A stretch of DNA of 36,085 nt from DALYLB01 sp046154695 (GCA_046154695.1 JBJXFI010000039.1:1-36085); one strand, 5' to 3'; counted from the stretch's first letter, positions 10,550 through 18,723 are shown. Notes: generated from the letters alone by a model not told the origin. Numbers and translations are program-made.

Positions 10550-11447
10550 ACCCCGCTTCTTGGAGACACGACCCCGTTCCCAAAAATCCGATCCGCCGCC
10601 TCCCCCCCCGGGGGAGGCGGCATTGCCCGACCACCCGCTGATCACCATCCGGCCCGGCAGCCGGTGGAAACCGGTCGATCTCGCGTCGCTTTGGTCGTAT
10701 CGGGAATTGCTCCTCTTTCTGGCCTGGCGCGATGTCAAGGTCCGCTACAAACAGACGGCGCTCGGCGCCGCCTGGGCCCTCATTCAGCCGCTGTTTACGA
10801 TGATCATCTTCACGATCTTCTTCGGGAAGCTCGCGGGGATGAAATCGGACGGCATCCCCTATCCTCTCTTCGCCTATGCCGGCCTGCTTCCCTGGATCTT
10901 CTTCTCGAACGCGATCACCAGCAGCGGAAACAGCCTGGTCGGAAGCGCGAACCTGATCACGAAGGTCTATTTCCCGAGAATGATCATCCCGGGCGCGGCC
11001 GTCGCGGCCGGCCTGGTCGATCTTCTCATCGCCTTCGCCCTGATGTTCGCCCTCATTCTCTACTACGGAACGGGTTTTTTTCCGAGCCTGCTGATGCTGC
11101 CGATTCTCATACTGATGACGACGGTGCTGGCGGCCGGCGCCGGGATGTGGCTCTCCGCGCTGAATGTGAAGTACCGGGATATTCGATACGCGATCCCCTT
11201 CGGGGTGCAGCTGCTGATGTTCGCCTCGCCGATCATCTATCCGGTCTCGATGGTGCCGGAGCGATGGCGGTGGCTCTACAGGCTCAACCCGCTGGCGCCG
11301 TTGATCGAGGGATACCGGGCGGCATTTTTCGGGGGAACTTTCGCGTGGGGAGCGCTGGCTCTCTCCGCGGGGATGATTCTGCTCCTCTTTACGCTTGCGA
11401 TGATCGATTTTAAGCGAATGGAGCGCACGCTCGCGGATCTTGTCTGA
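10515..11447 (+). CDS. ABC-2 type polysaccharide export permease (Wzm-like)
   Basis: A 310-residue protein with six or so hydrophobic spans and the hallmark N-terminal amphipathic stretch of polysaccharide ABC-2 permeases (LWSYRELLLFLAWRDVKVRYKQT), followed by LGAAWALIQPL. Later motifs FPRMIIPGAAV and ASPIIYPVSMVPE also fit the Wzm/TagG family. It would form the inner-membrane channel for a lipid-linked glycan, powered by the Wzt-like ATPase encoded at 17494-18723, about 6 kb downstream. The start is uncertain. The ATG at 10515 overlaps the kinase gene by 35 bases and adds a Pro-rich leader. A TTG at 10623 has GGAGG in front and gives an N-terminus closer to relatives. Confidence 0.88.
   Translation: MEMARKAQPPAEPRFLETRPRSQKSDPPPPPPGEAALPDHPLITIRPGSRWKPVDLASLWSYRELLLFLAWRDVKVRYKQTALGAAWALIQPLFTMIIFTIFFGKLAGMKSDGIPYPLFAYAGLLPWIFFSNAITSSGNSLVGSANLITKVYFPRMIIPGAAVAAGLVDLLIAFALMFALILYYGTGFFPSLLMLPILILMTTVLAAGAGMWLSALNVKYRDIRYAIPFGVQLLMFASPIIYPVSMVPERWRWLYRLNPLAPLIEGYRAAFFGGTFAWGALALSAGMILLLFTLAMIDFKRMERTLADLV
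10595..10621 (+). promoter_or_regulatory. Very stable GC hairpin near the start of the ABC permease gene
   Basis: GCCGCCTCCCCC (10595-10606) and GGGGGAGGCGGC (10610-10621) are perfect inverted repeats with a 3-base loop, giving a 12-bp stem that is almost entirely G:C. If the permease starts at the TTG at 10623, the right arm contains that start's GGAGG (10613-10617, five-base spacing), and the stem would hide it. If the gene starts at 10515, the hairpin is inside the coding region and encodes a proline run. The stem is seen directly; a control role is inference. Confidence 0.5.
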
Positions 11448-11495
11448 ATCGGGAGCGGCCGCGGCCCCATCCATCCGAACCGCCGCGATTTTGAT

Positions 11496-12437
11496 ATGCA
11501 AACGCCCGTTGCCCTGATCCTCTTCAATCGTCCGGAATGCACGGCCCGGGTTATGGAGGCCATCTCCCGGGCGAAGCCGGGGAGGCTGTTCCTCATCGCG
11601 GATGGCCCGCGCGAGAGCCATCCCGCCGATATCGAGAAATGCCGCGCGGCCCGCGAGGCAGCCAGCCGCATCGATTGGGAATGCGAGGTCCTGACCGACT
11701 ATTCGGAGGTGAATCTCGGATGCAAGCGGCGGCCGGAGACTGGAATTCAATGGGTCCTCGATCAGGTCGAGGAGGCCATCATTCTCGAGGACGACTGCCT
11801 GCCCGATCCTTCCTTCTTCCGTTTTTGCGAGGATCTGCTCGACCGGTACCGCAATGATGAGCGCGTGATGATGATCGGCGGCTTCAACTTTTTCGGCCAG
11901 ACCGGCCGCGCGGGCCCGAGCTATCATTACTCGTATCTGGGAGCAACCTGGGGATGGGCGACCTGGCGGCGCGCCTGGAGGCTCAACGACCCGGAATTGC
12001 GAAAATGGCCGCAGGCCGTCGAGAGCCGGTTGATCGAGAACCTCTTTCCGGATCCGGTCCACACGCGCTTTTGGCGCGACGTCTTCGCGCGCATTCTCGA
12101 CGGGAGGCTCCCGGACGCGTGGGATTATCAATGGCAGCTCGCGTGCTGGATGAACAGCGGCTTCCGGATCATTCCGGAGCGAAGCCTGGTGTCCAATATC
12201 GGCTTTGGCGATGACGCCACGCACACCTTCGGAGAGAATCCCTTCCTCAACGAGGCGCGGGAGATGACGTTCCCACTGAGGCCCCCGGATTTCGTCGGCC
12301 GCGATTTCGAGTTGGATCGCCGTATCACCGAGGCGCTTTGCGTGCTCGAGGGATACCGCGCAACGCCGCCGCCGCGGCAATCGGTGTGGAGAAGGGCGAT
12401 TCGCAAACTGGCCAGGGAACTGCGAGCCGGATCTTGA
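11496..12437 (+). CDS. GT-A fold glycosyltransferase (HlpA-like / GT2-related)
   Basis: A 313-residue cytoplasmic protein. It begins with VALILFNRPECTARVMEAI, the pattern of the group often annotated hemolytic protein HlpA-like, which are GT-A glycosyltransferases. The likely metal/nucleotide-binding acidic motif is ILEDDCLPDPSFF (around residues 95-107). An aromatic stretch YLGATWGWATWRRAW follows near residue 147. It would transfer a sugar from a nucleotide donor; donor and acceptor are unknown. It follows the permease gene by 48 bases, with no terminator, and its stop overlaps the likely TTG start of the next gene. Confidence 0.75.
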   Translation: MQTPVALILFNRPECTARVMEAISRAKPGRLFLIADGPRESHPADIEKCRAAREAASRIDWECEVLTDYSEVNLGCKRRPETGIQWVLDQVEEAIILEDDCLPDPSFFRFCEDLLDRYRNDERVMMIGGFNFFGQTGRAGPSYHYSYLGATWGWATWRRAWRLNDPELRKWPQAVESRLIENLFPDPVHTRFWRDVFARILDGRLPDAWDYQWQLACWMNSGFRIIPERSLVSNIGFGDDATHTFGENPFLNEAREMTFPLRPPDFVGRDFELDRRITEALCVLEGYRATPPPRQSVWRRAIRKLARELRAGS

Positions 12438-13813
12438 GCCAACGGCATCAAATCCTGCATCTATCGACGGACGACATCGACGGCGGAGCCGCCCGGGCGG
12501 CTTTCCGGCTTCACCGGGCGTTGAACGATCTCGACCCGGGCGAGAGCATTCGCTCCCGAATGCTGGTCAAGCGAAAAAAATCCGACGATGATGATGTGAT
12601 CGTGATCCCGTGGGTTCCCGGCAATCCGTGGAAGGCTCGATTCCATCGATTGCGGCAGCGGATTCCCCTGTTGCGGCCGGAAGAGGCGAAGGCCGTCTAC
12701 ACCTTCAATTACGACGCCCCGCCGGAGGTCGATCAGCGCGCGCTGGCGCGCTATGCCTCGGCGCCGGGGGCGGTGATCTATCTGCACTGGATGAGCGGCT
12801 TTCTCGATGCGCGGGGGCTTCGGAGCCTCTGGGAGCATGCGCGTCCCATGGTCTTCTGGGTGATTCACGACCTGGAGCCATTCACCGGCGGCTGCCACTA
12901 TGCGTTCGGCTGCGACGGGTATACCCGGCAATGCGGCAGGTGCCCGCAGCTCAATTCGGATCGACAGGAGGACCTTTCGCGGCGCACCTGGAACCGGAAG
13001 CGGAGCCTCCTTTCCGAAATTCCGATTCGATTCATCGCGCCCACAGGATGGGGGGAAGCCCGCGTGCGTGAAAGCGCCCTGTTCAGGGATCATCCCGTGC
13101 ACAGGATCCCGCTGCCGATGGATATCGATACCTTTCGCCCACTGGAGAAAAGGATCGCCCGGCAGGCGCTGCGATTGCCGGCGGAGAAGGAGATCCTGCT
13201 GTTCGGTGCGACCTATCTCGAAGATCGAAGGAAAGGAACCGAACATCTGATCTCGGCCCTGCACAAACTTTCCGCGATGCTGGCGGCGGATGGACGCCGG
13301 CGATTGGACGATCTTCTGCTGCTGGTCGTCGGGATGGACGGAAAGCGTCTGATGGGCCAATTCCCGTTTCCAACCCGCGCGCTCGGGCTCGTCAGCGATG
13401 AACTGATGATGGCGCTCGCCTATCAGGCCGCCGATCTTTTTATTTGCCCATCAATCGAGGACTCCGGCCCGATGATGGTTTCGGAGGCGATGCTGTGCGA
13501 AACGCCCGTGGTCGGCTTCGATTCCGGCGCGGCCGCCGATCTCATCACCCCGATGGTGAATGGATATCTCGCTCCGCTCGGAGACGCGGAGGAGCTGGCA
13601 AAGGGAATCCTCGCCCTTTTGAACGCGGAGTCGAGAGCTTCGCTCGGTCGAAGCGCCCGGGTGGCCGCCGCAGCGCATCACGCGCCGGCCGTTGTCGCCC
13701 GGCGGCATGTCGAATTGATTCGAGATTCGTTCGGAGTTCCGTCATCAGGCGGGATCCCCATGACCGACCGCCTGAAGGCGGAACTCCAAACGATTTCTGA
13801 GAAGGAACGCTAA
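12434..13813 (+). CDS. Glycosyltransferase, GT4-type (GT-B fold)
   Basis: A protein of about 459 residues starting at a TTG that overlaps the previous stop (TTGA). The frame is open further upstream, but that part shadows the previous gene. The N-terminus ILHLSTDDIDGGAARAAFRL is typical of a WcaC/WcaL-like group of GT4 enzymes. That group also has the Cys-containing segment HDLEPFTGGCHYAFGCDGYT and CGRCPQL seen near residues 144-175. The C-terminal nucleotide-sugar domain has the E-x7-E motif in EDSGPMMVSEAML (around residue 345). The last 25 or so residues (from about FGVPSSGGIP) are encoded by the dispersed palindromic repeat at 13733-13792, so the native C-terminus may have been replaced or extended. 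Confidence 0.8.
   Translation: MSQRHQILHLSTDDIDGGAARAAFRLHRALNDLDPGESIRSRMLVKRKKSDDDDVIVIPWVPGNPWKARFHRLRQRIPLLRPEEAKAVYTFNYDAPPEVDQRALARYASAPGAVIYLHWMSGFLDARGLRSLWEHARPMVFWVIHDLEPFTGGCHYAFGCDGYTRQCGRCPQLNSDRQEDLSRRTWNRKRSLLSEIPIRFIAPTGWGEARVRESALFRDHPVHRIPLPMDIDTFRPLEKRIARQALRLPAEKEILLFGATYLEDRRKGTEHLISALHKLSAMLAADGRRRLDDLLLLVVGMDGKRLMGQFPFPTRALGLVSDELMMALAYQAADLFICPSIEDSGPMMVSEAMLCETPVVGFDSGAAADLITPMVNGYLAPLGDAEELAKGILALLNAESRASLGRSARVAAAAHHAPAVVARRHVELIRDSFGVPSSGGIPMTDRLKAELQTISEKER
13733..13792. repeat. Palindromic repeat hairpin inside the 3' end of a CDS
   Basis: The left arm 13733-13752 (GGAGTTCCGTCATCAGGCGG) pairs with the right arm 13768-13787, matching at 18 of 20 positions with a 15-base loop. 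The right arm with its flank (13768-13792) is an exact reverse complement of 14759-14783. It belongs to the same family as the palindrome at 1-28 and the element at 14758-14884. The copy lies within the last codons of the GT4 gene and supplies its C-terminal residues and the region before its stop. Confidence 0.88.
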
Positions 13814-13819
13814 ATCGGA

Positions 13820-14740
13820 ATGATTGAAAAGTTGAAAGCCTGGACGCGATGGCGCCTGCACGTCGCCGGAGACAGGTCCAGCAGATTGAGGTGGCATCTC
13901 GCGAATCTTGCGGATTGGAATCATCCGGTCGAGCGGGAAAGCGGGATCACGCTCGTTGTGGTTGGGCGCAACGACAATTACGGCGGGGATTTTCAGGGAC
14001 GCCTTCGGGCGACGCTCGAATGGAATCTGCAATACCCCTTTGCGGAAGTCATCTATGTCGAATGGAATCCGCTGGCGGACCGCCCCTCGGACGCTCCCTG
14101 GCTGATCGAGAGGCACCCGCGGCTCAAGGTCTATATCGTAGGCAATGCGCGCCACAAGCGGTGCTGCGCCAATCCGAACATGCCGATGATGGAATACTTC
14201 GCCAAGAATGTCGGCATCCGCCGCGCGACATCGGATTTCATCTGTCTGGTGAATGCGGATGTGCTGATCGGGCCGGATGTCTTTCCCCGCCTGGCGCATC
14301 TGAGCAAAGACAGGTACTACGGCACGCACAATATCAATATCCGATGGCACGGGCGGCGGATCGATGAACCGGACCTGAAGGCGCACGCCTTGTGGGAGTT
14401 CAGCGCGAAGCCTTATCTCTTCTCGGTCGTCGGCGATTTCATCCTCGCGCACAGGGAGCTGTGGCATCGAGCCCGCGGCTACGACGAATCCATGACCGAC
14501 AAGCGGAATCATTGCGACAACCATGGCGCCGCGCAGCTCTATTCGATGGGGGCTCGGCCCAGGATCCTCGGGCTTCATTATCATCTCGATCACCCCGAGT
14601 CCTGTCGCAACGCCACCTTTCTTCACCAGGGCGCGGATTTCGATCCCTGGGCCGGCATCCCCTACACCAATAGCGAAGACTGGGGGCAGGCCGATGCAAT
14701 CGAGCGGCAGATCGGGGAGCGCACGTGGAGGCTGGAGTAG
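13820..14740 (+). CDS. Putative GT-A glycosyltransferase, unusual type
   Basis: A 306-residue protein with a GT2-like opening (ITLVVVGRNDNYGGDFQGRL, about residues 43-62). An acidic motif LVNADVLIGPDVF near residue 145 could bind the nucleotide sugar and metal. Later it has VGDFILAHRELW and GYDESMTDKRNHCDNHGAA, reminiscent of the acceptor half of GT2-like enzymes. Several Cys/His residues occur (KRCCANPNMPM, HYHLDHPESCRNATFLHQG). I do not recognise a precise family. The gene is bracketed by inverted copies of a 25-base repeat (13768-13792 and 14759-14783), as if it were a small cassette. Base composition looks like its neighbours by eye. Confidence 0.65.
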   Translation: MIEKLKAWTRWRLHVAGDRSSRLRWHLANLADWNHPVERESGITLVVVGRNDNYGGDFQGRLRATLEWNLQYPFAEVIYVEWNPLADRPSDAPWLIERHPRLKVYIVGNARHKRCCANPNMPMMEYFAKNVGIRRATSDFICLVNADVLIGPDVFPRLAHLSKDRYYGTHNINIRWHGRRIDEPDLKAHALWEFSAKPYLFSVVGDFILAHRELWHRARGYDESMTDKRNHCDNHGAAQLYSMGARPRILGLHYHLDHPESCRNATFLHQGADFDPWAGIPYTNSEDWGQADAIERQIGERTWRLE

Positions 14741-14757
14741 CTGTCGACATCCGGATC

Positions 14758-14884
14758 CCGTTTGGAGTTCCGCCTTCAGGCGGTCTATCGGAATCTTGCA
14801 ATACTGTCCGCCCGAAGGCCAATGGCGTTAAGTGAACGAAAGAAGAGAGCACGGAACAGACGGAAATAGCGGAACTCCAAACGG
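14758..14884. repeat. 127-bp MITE-like element with 16-bp terminal inverted repeats
   Basis: The ends are perfect inverted repeats: CCGTTTGGAGTTCCGC at 14758-14773 and its reverse complement at 14869-14884. Just inside the left end is the CCGCCTTCAGGCGG hairpin (14770-14783). The interior has GGCCAATGGC at 14818-14827 and a period-9 ACGGAA run at 14851, 14860 and 14869. About 60 bases of the interior (14814-14873) align with 26661-26720 at roughly 85-90 percent identity by eye. No clear target-site duplication or transposase is visible, so mobility is inferred only from structure and copy number. Confidence 0.8.
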
Positions 14885-14900
14885 ATACTCAATAACGAAA

Positions 14901-15713
14901 ATGAAATACAAAGAACTGGTTCTGGGCGGAGAGGGATTGATCGGCAGGGAACTCGCGCGGGTGCTCGCGAGCCGGGGGAGCGAGGTCGTGAGCCTGGATC
15001 TCAAGGGCGGCACGGATCTTCGCTTCGCCGACTGCCGCTCCGAATTTGAGAAGTGCGACCGCGTGTGGTTTCTGGCCTGGGATACGGGCGGGGCGAAATA
15101 CCATTTGAGCTCGAACATGCAGCACGAGATGTACAGGAACAACTGCCTGCTGTCCGCGCGCGTCTTCGATTCTCTTTCCGCGACGAAAAAGCCGTTTCTC
15201 TTCGTGACCTCGCAACTGGCGGGACAGCCCTCCGCCTATGGATTGACGAAGCTGATGGCCGAGAGATGGGCCGGTCATCTGGGCGGGAAGGTCGCGCGGT
15301 TGTGGAACACCTATGGCTGGGAGCAGCCGGATGTCAAAAGCCATGTCGTGACGGATCTGGTTCTCTCGGGATTGGAGGAGGGGCGTGTTACGACCATCAC
15401 GACGGGAGAGGAGCGCAGACGTTTCCTTTACAAGACGGATTGCGTGAACGCCCTGCTGCGCTTCTTCGAGGGCGGGGCGTCGAGGGCCGATATCGCCGGA
15501 GACCGTTGGATCACCGTCCGCCAACTGGCGGAGGAGATCGGCCGCCAGTTGGAGGCGAAGGTGCGACTGGGAAGCATTGCGGGAACGGAAGTGATGATCG
15601 ACCCGGAGATTCCGCTTTCGGGTTGGGCGCCGTCGATCTCCCTCGAAGAGGGGCTCGCCCGGGTGATCGTGGACGCGCGAGCTTATCTCGGCCGCGCATC
15701 GGAGGGCCGTTGA
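14901..15713 (+). CDS. NAD-dependent epimerase/dehydratase (SDR family)
   Basis: A 270-residue extended-SDR-type enzyme. It has the dinucleotide-binding glycine motif GGEGLIG at residues 9-15, an acidic residue after beta-2 (VVSLDLKGG) and the catalytic YxxxK (Tyr113, Lys117, in AYGLTKLMAERW). TSQLAGQPS lies upstream of Tyr as the serine/threonine segment. Such enzymes epimerise, dehydrate or reduce nucleotide-linked hexoses; it is somewhat short for the class. It is the only visible sugar-nucleotide enzyme in the window. The frame is open back to a GTG at 14832, but those 23 codons are dispersed-repeat sequence, and ATG 14901 gives a normal SDR N-terminus, so I start there. Confidence 0.82.
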   Translation: MKYKELVLGGEGLIGRELARVLASRGSEVVSLDLKGGTDLRFADCRSEFEKCDRVWFLAWDTGGAKYHLSSNMQHEMYRNNCLLSARVFDSLSATKKPFLFVTSQLAGQPSAYGLTKLMAERWAGHLGGKVARLWNTYGWEQPDVKSHVVTDLVLSGLEEGRVTTITTGEERRRFLYKTDCVNALLRFFEGGASRADIAGDRWITVRQLAEEIGRQLEAKVRLGSIAGTEVMIDPEIPLSGWAPSISLEEGLARVIVDARAYLGRASEGR

Positions 15714-15724
15714 CGATTGAAGCG

Positions 15725-16429
15725 ATGGAGCCCTATCGCCCCAAAACCCTGCTGCAGAAAGTTCGATGGACGCTCGCGGAGGCGATCGGCCGCGAGCGGG
15801 CGAATCGCCTCGCCGCGCCTTTTTATGATTGGCGGGCGCGTCACCGAACCCTGCGATATCTTTCGGCGATGCCTTCGCGGGACTTGCGCGTCAATCTGGG
15901 ATGCGGATACCGGCCGATGGACGGATGGATCAATGTCGACAGGGCGCGCGGCCCAAAGGTGCAGATCGTCTGGGATCTGGAGCGGGGTCTTCCTTTTCCG
16001 GAGAATTGCGTTTCCGCCATTTTTGCCGAGCACATCATCGAGCACGTGACGAAGGAAGCCGCCGAGCGGCTGCTGCGGGAGTGCCATCGGATTCTCGAGC
16101 CCGGCGGCGTCCTGCGGCTCTCGACGCCGGACGCGGAGAAATTTCTGCGATCGTACGCCGGAGATCGATCGTTCCTGCGCCACCCCGAATTTGTTCGGCC
16201 CATCGACTCTCCCATGGATCGCGTCAACCAGATGATGCGCGAGGAGGGGCAGCACCTGTGGTCCTATGATGAAGAGCTGCTGGCGATTCTGCTGCAACGG
16301 GCGGGTTTCACGGCGATCGCCGTCATGCCGTTCGGGGAGTCCGCCCACCCCGCGATGAGGGGCATCGACTTCCTTCAACGCGCCTTCGAAAGCCTCTATA
16401 TCGAAGGCGTGAAGGGAGCATCCCGCTGA
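15725..16429 (+). CDS. SAM-dependent methyltransferase (Methyltransf_11 type)
   Basis: A protein of about 234 residues with class I methyltransferase motifs: VNLGCGYRPMDGWINVD (motif I, Gly59-Gly61), LERGLPFPENCVSAIFAEHIIEH (the usual D/P-F-x-x-x-x-hDhV region), and RILEPGGVLRLSTPD. This subgroup is frequent in polysaccharide loci and likely methylates a sugar. Start choice is open. ATG at 15725 is used here. A TTG at 15710 overlaps the previous stop as TTGA, but its GGAGGG (15701-15706) is only three bases away. The open frame continues far upstream inside the epimerase gene; that is a shadow. Confidence 0.85.
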   Translation: MEPYRPKTLLQKVRWTLAEAIGRERANRLAAPFYDWRARHRTLRYLSAMPSRDLRVNLGCGYRPMDGWINVDRARGPKVQIVWDLERGLPFPENCVSAIFAEHIIEHVTKEAAERLLRECHRILEPGGVLRLSTPDAEKFLRSYAGDRSFLRHPEFVRPIDSPMDRVNQMMREEGQHLWSYDEELLAILLQRAGFTAIAVMPFGESAHPAMRGIDFLQRAFESLYIEGVKGASR

Positions 16430-16434
16430 AACGC

Positions 16435-17478
16435 ATGGACCCGGGCGTGAGCATCATCCTCTGCTGCCATAACAGCGAGCGACTGCTGCCGGAGACGCTC
16501 GCCGCGCTCGCCGCGCAAAAGTTCGACCGTCCGGTCGATTTCGAAGTGGTTGTCGTCGATAACGGATCGAGCGACCAAACCTCGAAAGTGGCCGCCGCAT
16601 CGTGGCCCCCGCAAGCGGGGGCGCGCCTGCGCATCGTCTTCGAGGAGCGCATCGGGCTTTCCCATGCCCGTATGCGGGGAATTCAGGAGGCGAAGCATGA
16701 GATCCTCAGTTTTGTCGATGATGACAATCGGGTCTGTGACTCCTGGGTGCGGCGAGTCGCCGGGATTATGGCGCTTCATCCGGAGGTCGGGGCCTGCGGC
16801 GGGCGGAACCTGCCCGCGTGTGATGCGGAGCTTCCGCGCTGGTTTCATGCGGCCTCGTACAGCTACGCCGTCGGAGAGCAGGGAGCTTCGGCCGGGGACG
16901 TCACCGAATCCCGCGGGTATCTATGGGGGGCGGGATTGACGCTGCGCCGGGAAGCTCTCGATCGCCTGATTCGCGGCGGGTTCGACTCCCGGCTCATCGG
17001 CCGCCGGGGCGCCGAATTGAGTTCCGGCGAAGATACGGAGCTCTGCTTCGCGCTGCGCTTATCGGGTTGGCGATTGTGGTACGACCCGGAATTGCAATTG
17101 AAGCACTATCTGCCGGAACATCGCCTTTCCTGGGCCTATGCCCGCCGATTGAACGCGGGCTTCGGGCAGGCGAGCGTTCATCTCGACCCGTATGAGATCG
17201 CGCTCGGTCCGCCGGTTTCTCCGTTTCGCCGCACCTGGCTTTGGCGAACGGCCGCCACGCTCAAACAGCTCTGCCGCCATTTCCGGAAGCTTTCGCCGTT
17301 CGGCCCGGGCTTGATGGAGGGAGATGCGGAGGTGCTGGAGATCGAGCGGATCATCGGCCGGCTTCGCGAGCTGTTTCGAGCCCGAAAGAGCTATCGCCGC
17401 TCCGTGGCGGAGGTGGCGCGCGCGGCCTGGCGCGACCTTTCGCCGCCGGGCATCTCAAATTCGCAGTACCGGATTTAG
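16435..17478 (+). CDS. Family 2 glycosyltransferase
   Basis: A 347-residue GT-A enzyme. It opens VSIILCCHNSERLLPETLAAL, with VVVVDNGSSDQT (Asp42) and the metal-binding FVDDDNRV (Asp95-Asp97). The acceptor half has RGYLWGAGLTLRREAL, SSGEDTELCFALRLSGWRLW and HYLPEHRLSW. This closely matches the gene at 19468-20526 (same DDDNR, LWGAGL and RLW-Y-P order), so the two are paralogues, probably using related donors or acceptors. It starts five bases after the methyltransferase stop and lies 15 bases before the ABC ATPase gene. Confidence 0.87.
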   Translation: MDPGVSIILCCHNSERLLPETLAALAAQKFDRPVDFEVVVVDNGSSDQTSKVAAASWPPQAGARLRIVFEERIGLSHARMRGIQEAKHEILSFVDDDNRVCDSWVRRVAGIMALHPEVGACGGRNLPACDAELPRWFHAASYSYAVGEQGASAGDVTESRGYLWGAGLTLRREALDRLIRGGFDSRLIGRRGAELSSGEDTELCFALRLSGWRLWYDPELQLKHYLPEHRLSWAYARRLNAGFGQASVHLDPYEIALGPPVSPFRRTWLWRTAATLKQLCRHFRKLSPFGPGLMEGDAEVLEIERIIGRLRELFRARKSYRRSVAEVARAAWRDLSPPGISNSQYRI

Positions 17479-17493
17479 CCGTCAACGGATTCA

Positions 17494-18723
17494 ATGCGAC
17501 CCATCATCAAAATCGAGAATCTCTCGAAGCGATACACGCTCGGCGCGCGGCGGGCCGCCTATCGCACCTTTCGAGAGGCTCTCATCGAGTTTTTGCGCGC
17601 GCCGGTCAATCGAACGGGGAGCAAGGGCGGATCGGAGGCCCGGTCGATCTGGGCCCTTCAGAATATCTCTTTCGAGGTGATGCCCGGCGAGGTTCTGGGA
17701 GTCATTGGCCGCAACGGGGCGGGAAAATCGACCCTGCTGAAAGTTCTTTCCCGCATCACGGAGCCGACCGAGGGCCAGGTCGACATCTATGGGCGCGTGG
17801 GAAGCCTGCTCGAAGTGGGGACCGGCTTTCACGCGGAGCTGTCGGGGCGCGAAAATATCTATCTGAACGGCGCCATCATGGGAATGTCGAGGCGGGAGAT
17901 TCAGGCCAAATTCGATGAGATCGCGGCCTTTTCCGAGGTGGAGCGATTTCTGGACACGCCGGTGAAGCATTATTCGAGCGGGATGTATATGCGGCTGGCC
18001 TTCAGCGTCGCCGCGCACCTCGAACCGGAGATCCTGATGGTGGATGAGATTCTCGCCGTGGGCGACGCCGCCTTTCAGGAGAAATGCATCGGCAAGATGA
18101 GACGCGTGGCGAGGGAGGGGCGAACCGTCCTCTTCGTCAGCCACAATATGCAGGCGATCAAAAACCTATGTACCCGCGGCTGCGTCATCGACAAGGGGCG
18201 GTTGCTGATGATCGGCGATGTGAACAAGGCCATCGACGCCTATCGCGACCTGTCCGCGAAAAGCTCCGACACGCGATGGGCGCGCGATGCGGTCGCTCCG
18301 GATCGCCCGCTCGTCATCGACGAGGTGCGGATTCAACTCGCCGGCGGCCAGCCCGAGATCGCGCTGGAGGTCGATCTGGCCCTGCGAACGACAACGAGGC
18401 ACAAACCGGCGTTCCTCGCGATCGACATTCATGAGCCAACCGGCACCGTGATCATGCAGGCGATCCCCACGGTCGAGCGCTTCATCACGGATGAAAGGAA
18501 AAGCCATCGACTCAAGGTGCGAATCTCGCTTCCTCCCCTGATTCCGGGAAATTACCGGGTGGGGGCCTGGGTGGGCTCGCATAATATCGAGACGCTGGAT
18601 GAGGTGAAGGAATGCGTCTCCTTCACGATCGCCAACACCCCCACACCGAATCGAACGTTTCCCCATACGATCGATCATGGGTATATCGTTCCCCATTCCA
18701 CCGTCGAAGAGGTTTCCGCCTGA
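17494..18723 (+). CDS. ABC transporter ATPase for polysaccharide export (Wzt-like) with C-terminal extension
   Basis: A 409-residue protein. The nucleotide-binding domain (about 1-245) has Walker A GRNGAGKST (72-80), signature YSSGM (160-164), Walker B ILMVDE (Asp184, Glu185) and H-loop His217. The family-typical LLEVGTGFHAELSGRENIYLNG follows Walker A. Residues from about 258 to 400 form a beta-rich domain like the Wzt C-terminal carbohydrate-binding domain, which in E. coli O8/O9a recognises the chemically capped chain end. It should pair with the permease at 10515-11447. The methyltransferase gene lies directly downstream, and methylated caps are the known signal in some Wzt systems, so a cap-recognition role is plausible but not shown. 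Confidence 0.9.
   Translation: MRPIIKIENLSKRYTLGARRAAYRTFREALIEFLRAPVNRTGSKGGSEARSIWALQNISFEVMPGEVLGVIGRNGAGKSTLLKVLSRITEPTEGQVDIYGRVGSLLEVGTGFHAELSGRENIYLNGAIMGMSRREIQAKFDEIAAFSEVERFLDTPVKHYSSGMYMRLAFSVAAHLEPEILMVDEILAVGDAAFQEKCIGKMRRVAREGRTVLFVSHNMQAIKNLCTRGCVIDKGRLLMIGDVNKAIDAYRDLSAKSSDTRWARDAVAPDRPLVIDEVRIQLAGGQPEIALEVDLALRTTTRHKPAFLAIDIHEPTGTVIMQAIPTVERFITDERKSHRLKVRISLPPLIPGNYRVGAWVGSHNIETLDEVKECVSFTIANTPTPNRTFPHTIDHGYIVPHSTVEEVSA

Noticed and set aside
10305..12380. Long minus-strand open frame (691 codons) opposite the permease and a glycosyltransferase
   Set aside because: Low-complexity Arg/Glu/His-rich peptide without motifs; both sense-strand genes are well supported.
14832..14900. 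Upstream extension of the epimerase gene from a GTG
   Set aside because: The codons are repeat sequence shared with 26661-26720, and the SDR fold starts normally at the ATG at 14901.
15053..15724. Upstream extension of the methyltransferase frame
   Set aside because: It lies wholly within the epimerase gene in another frame; the domain starts after 15725.
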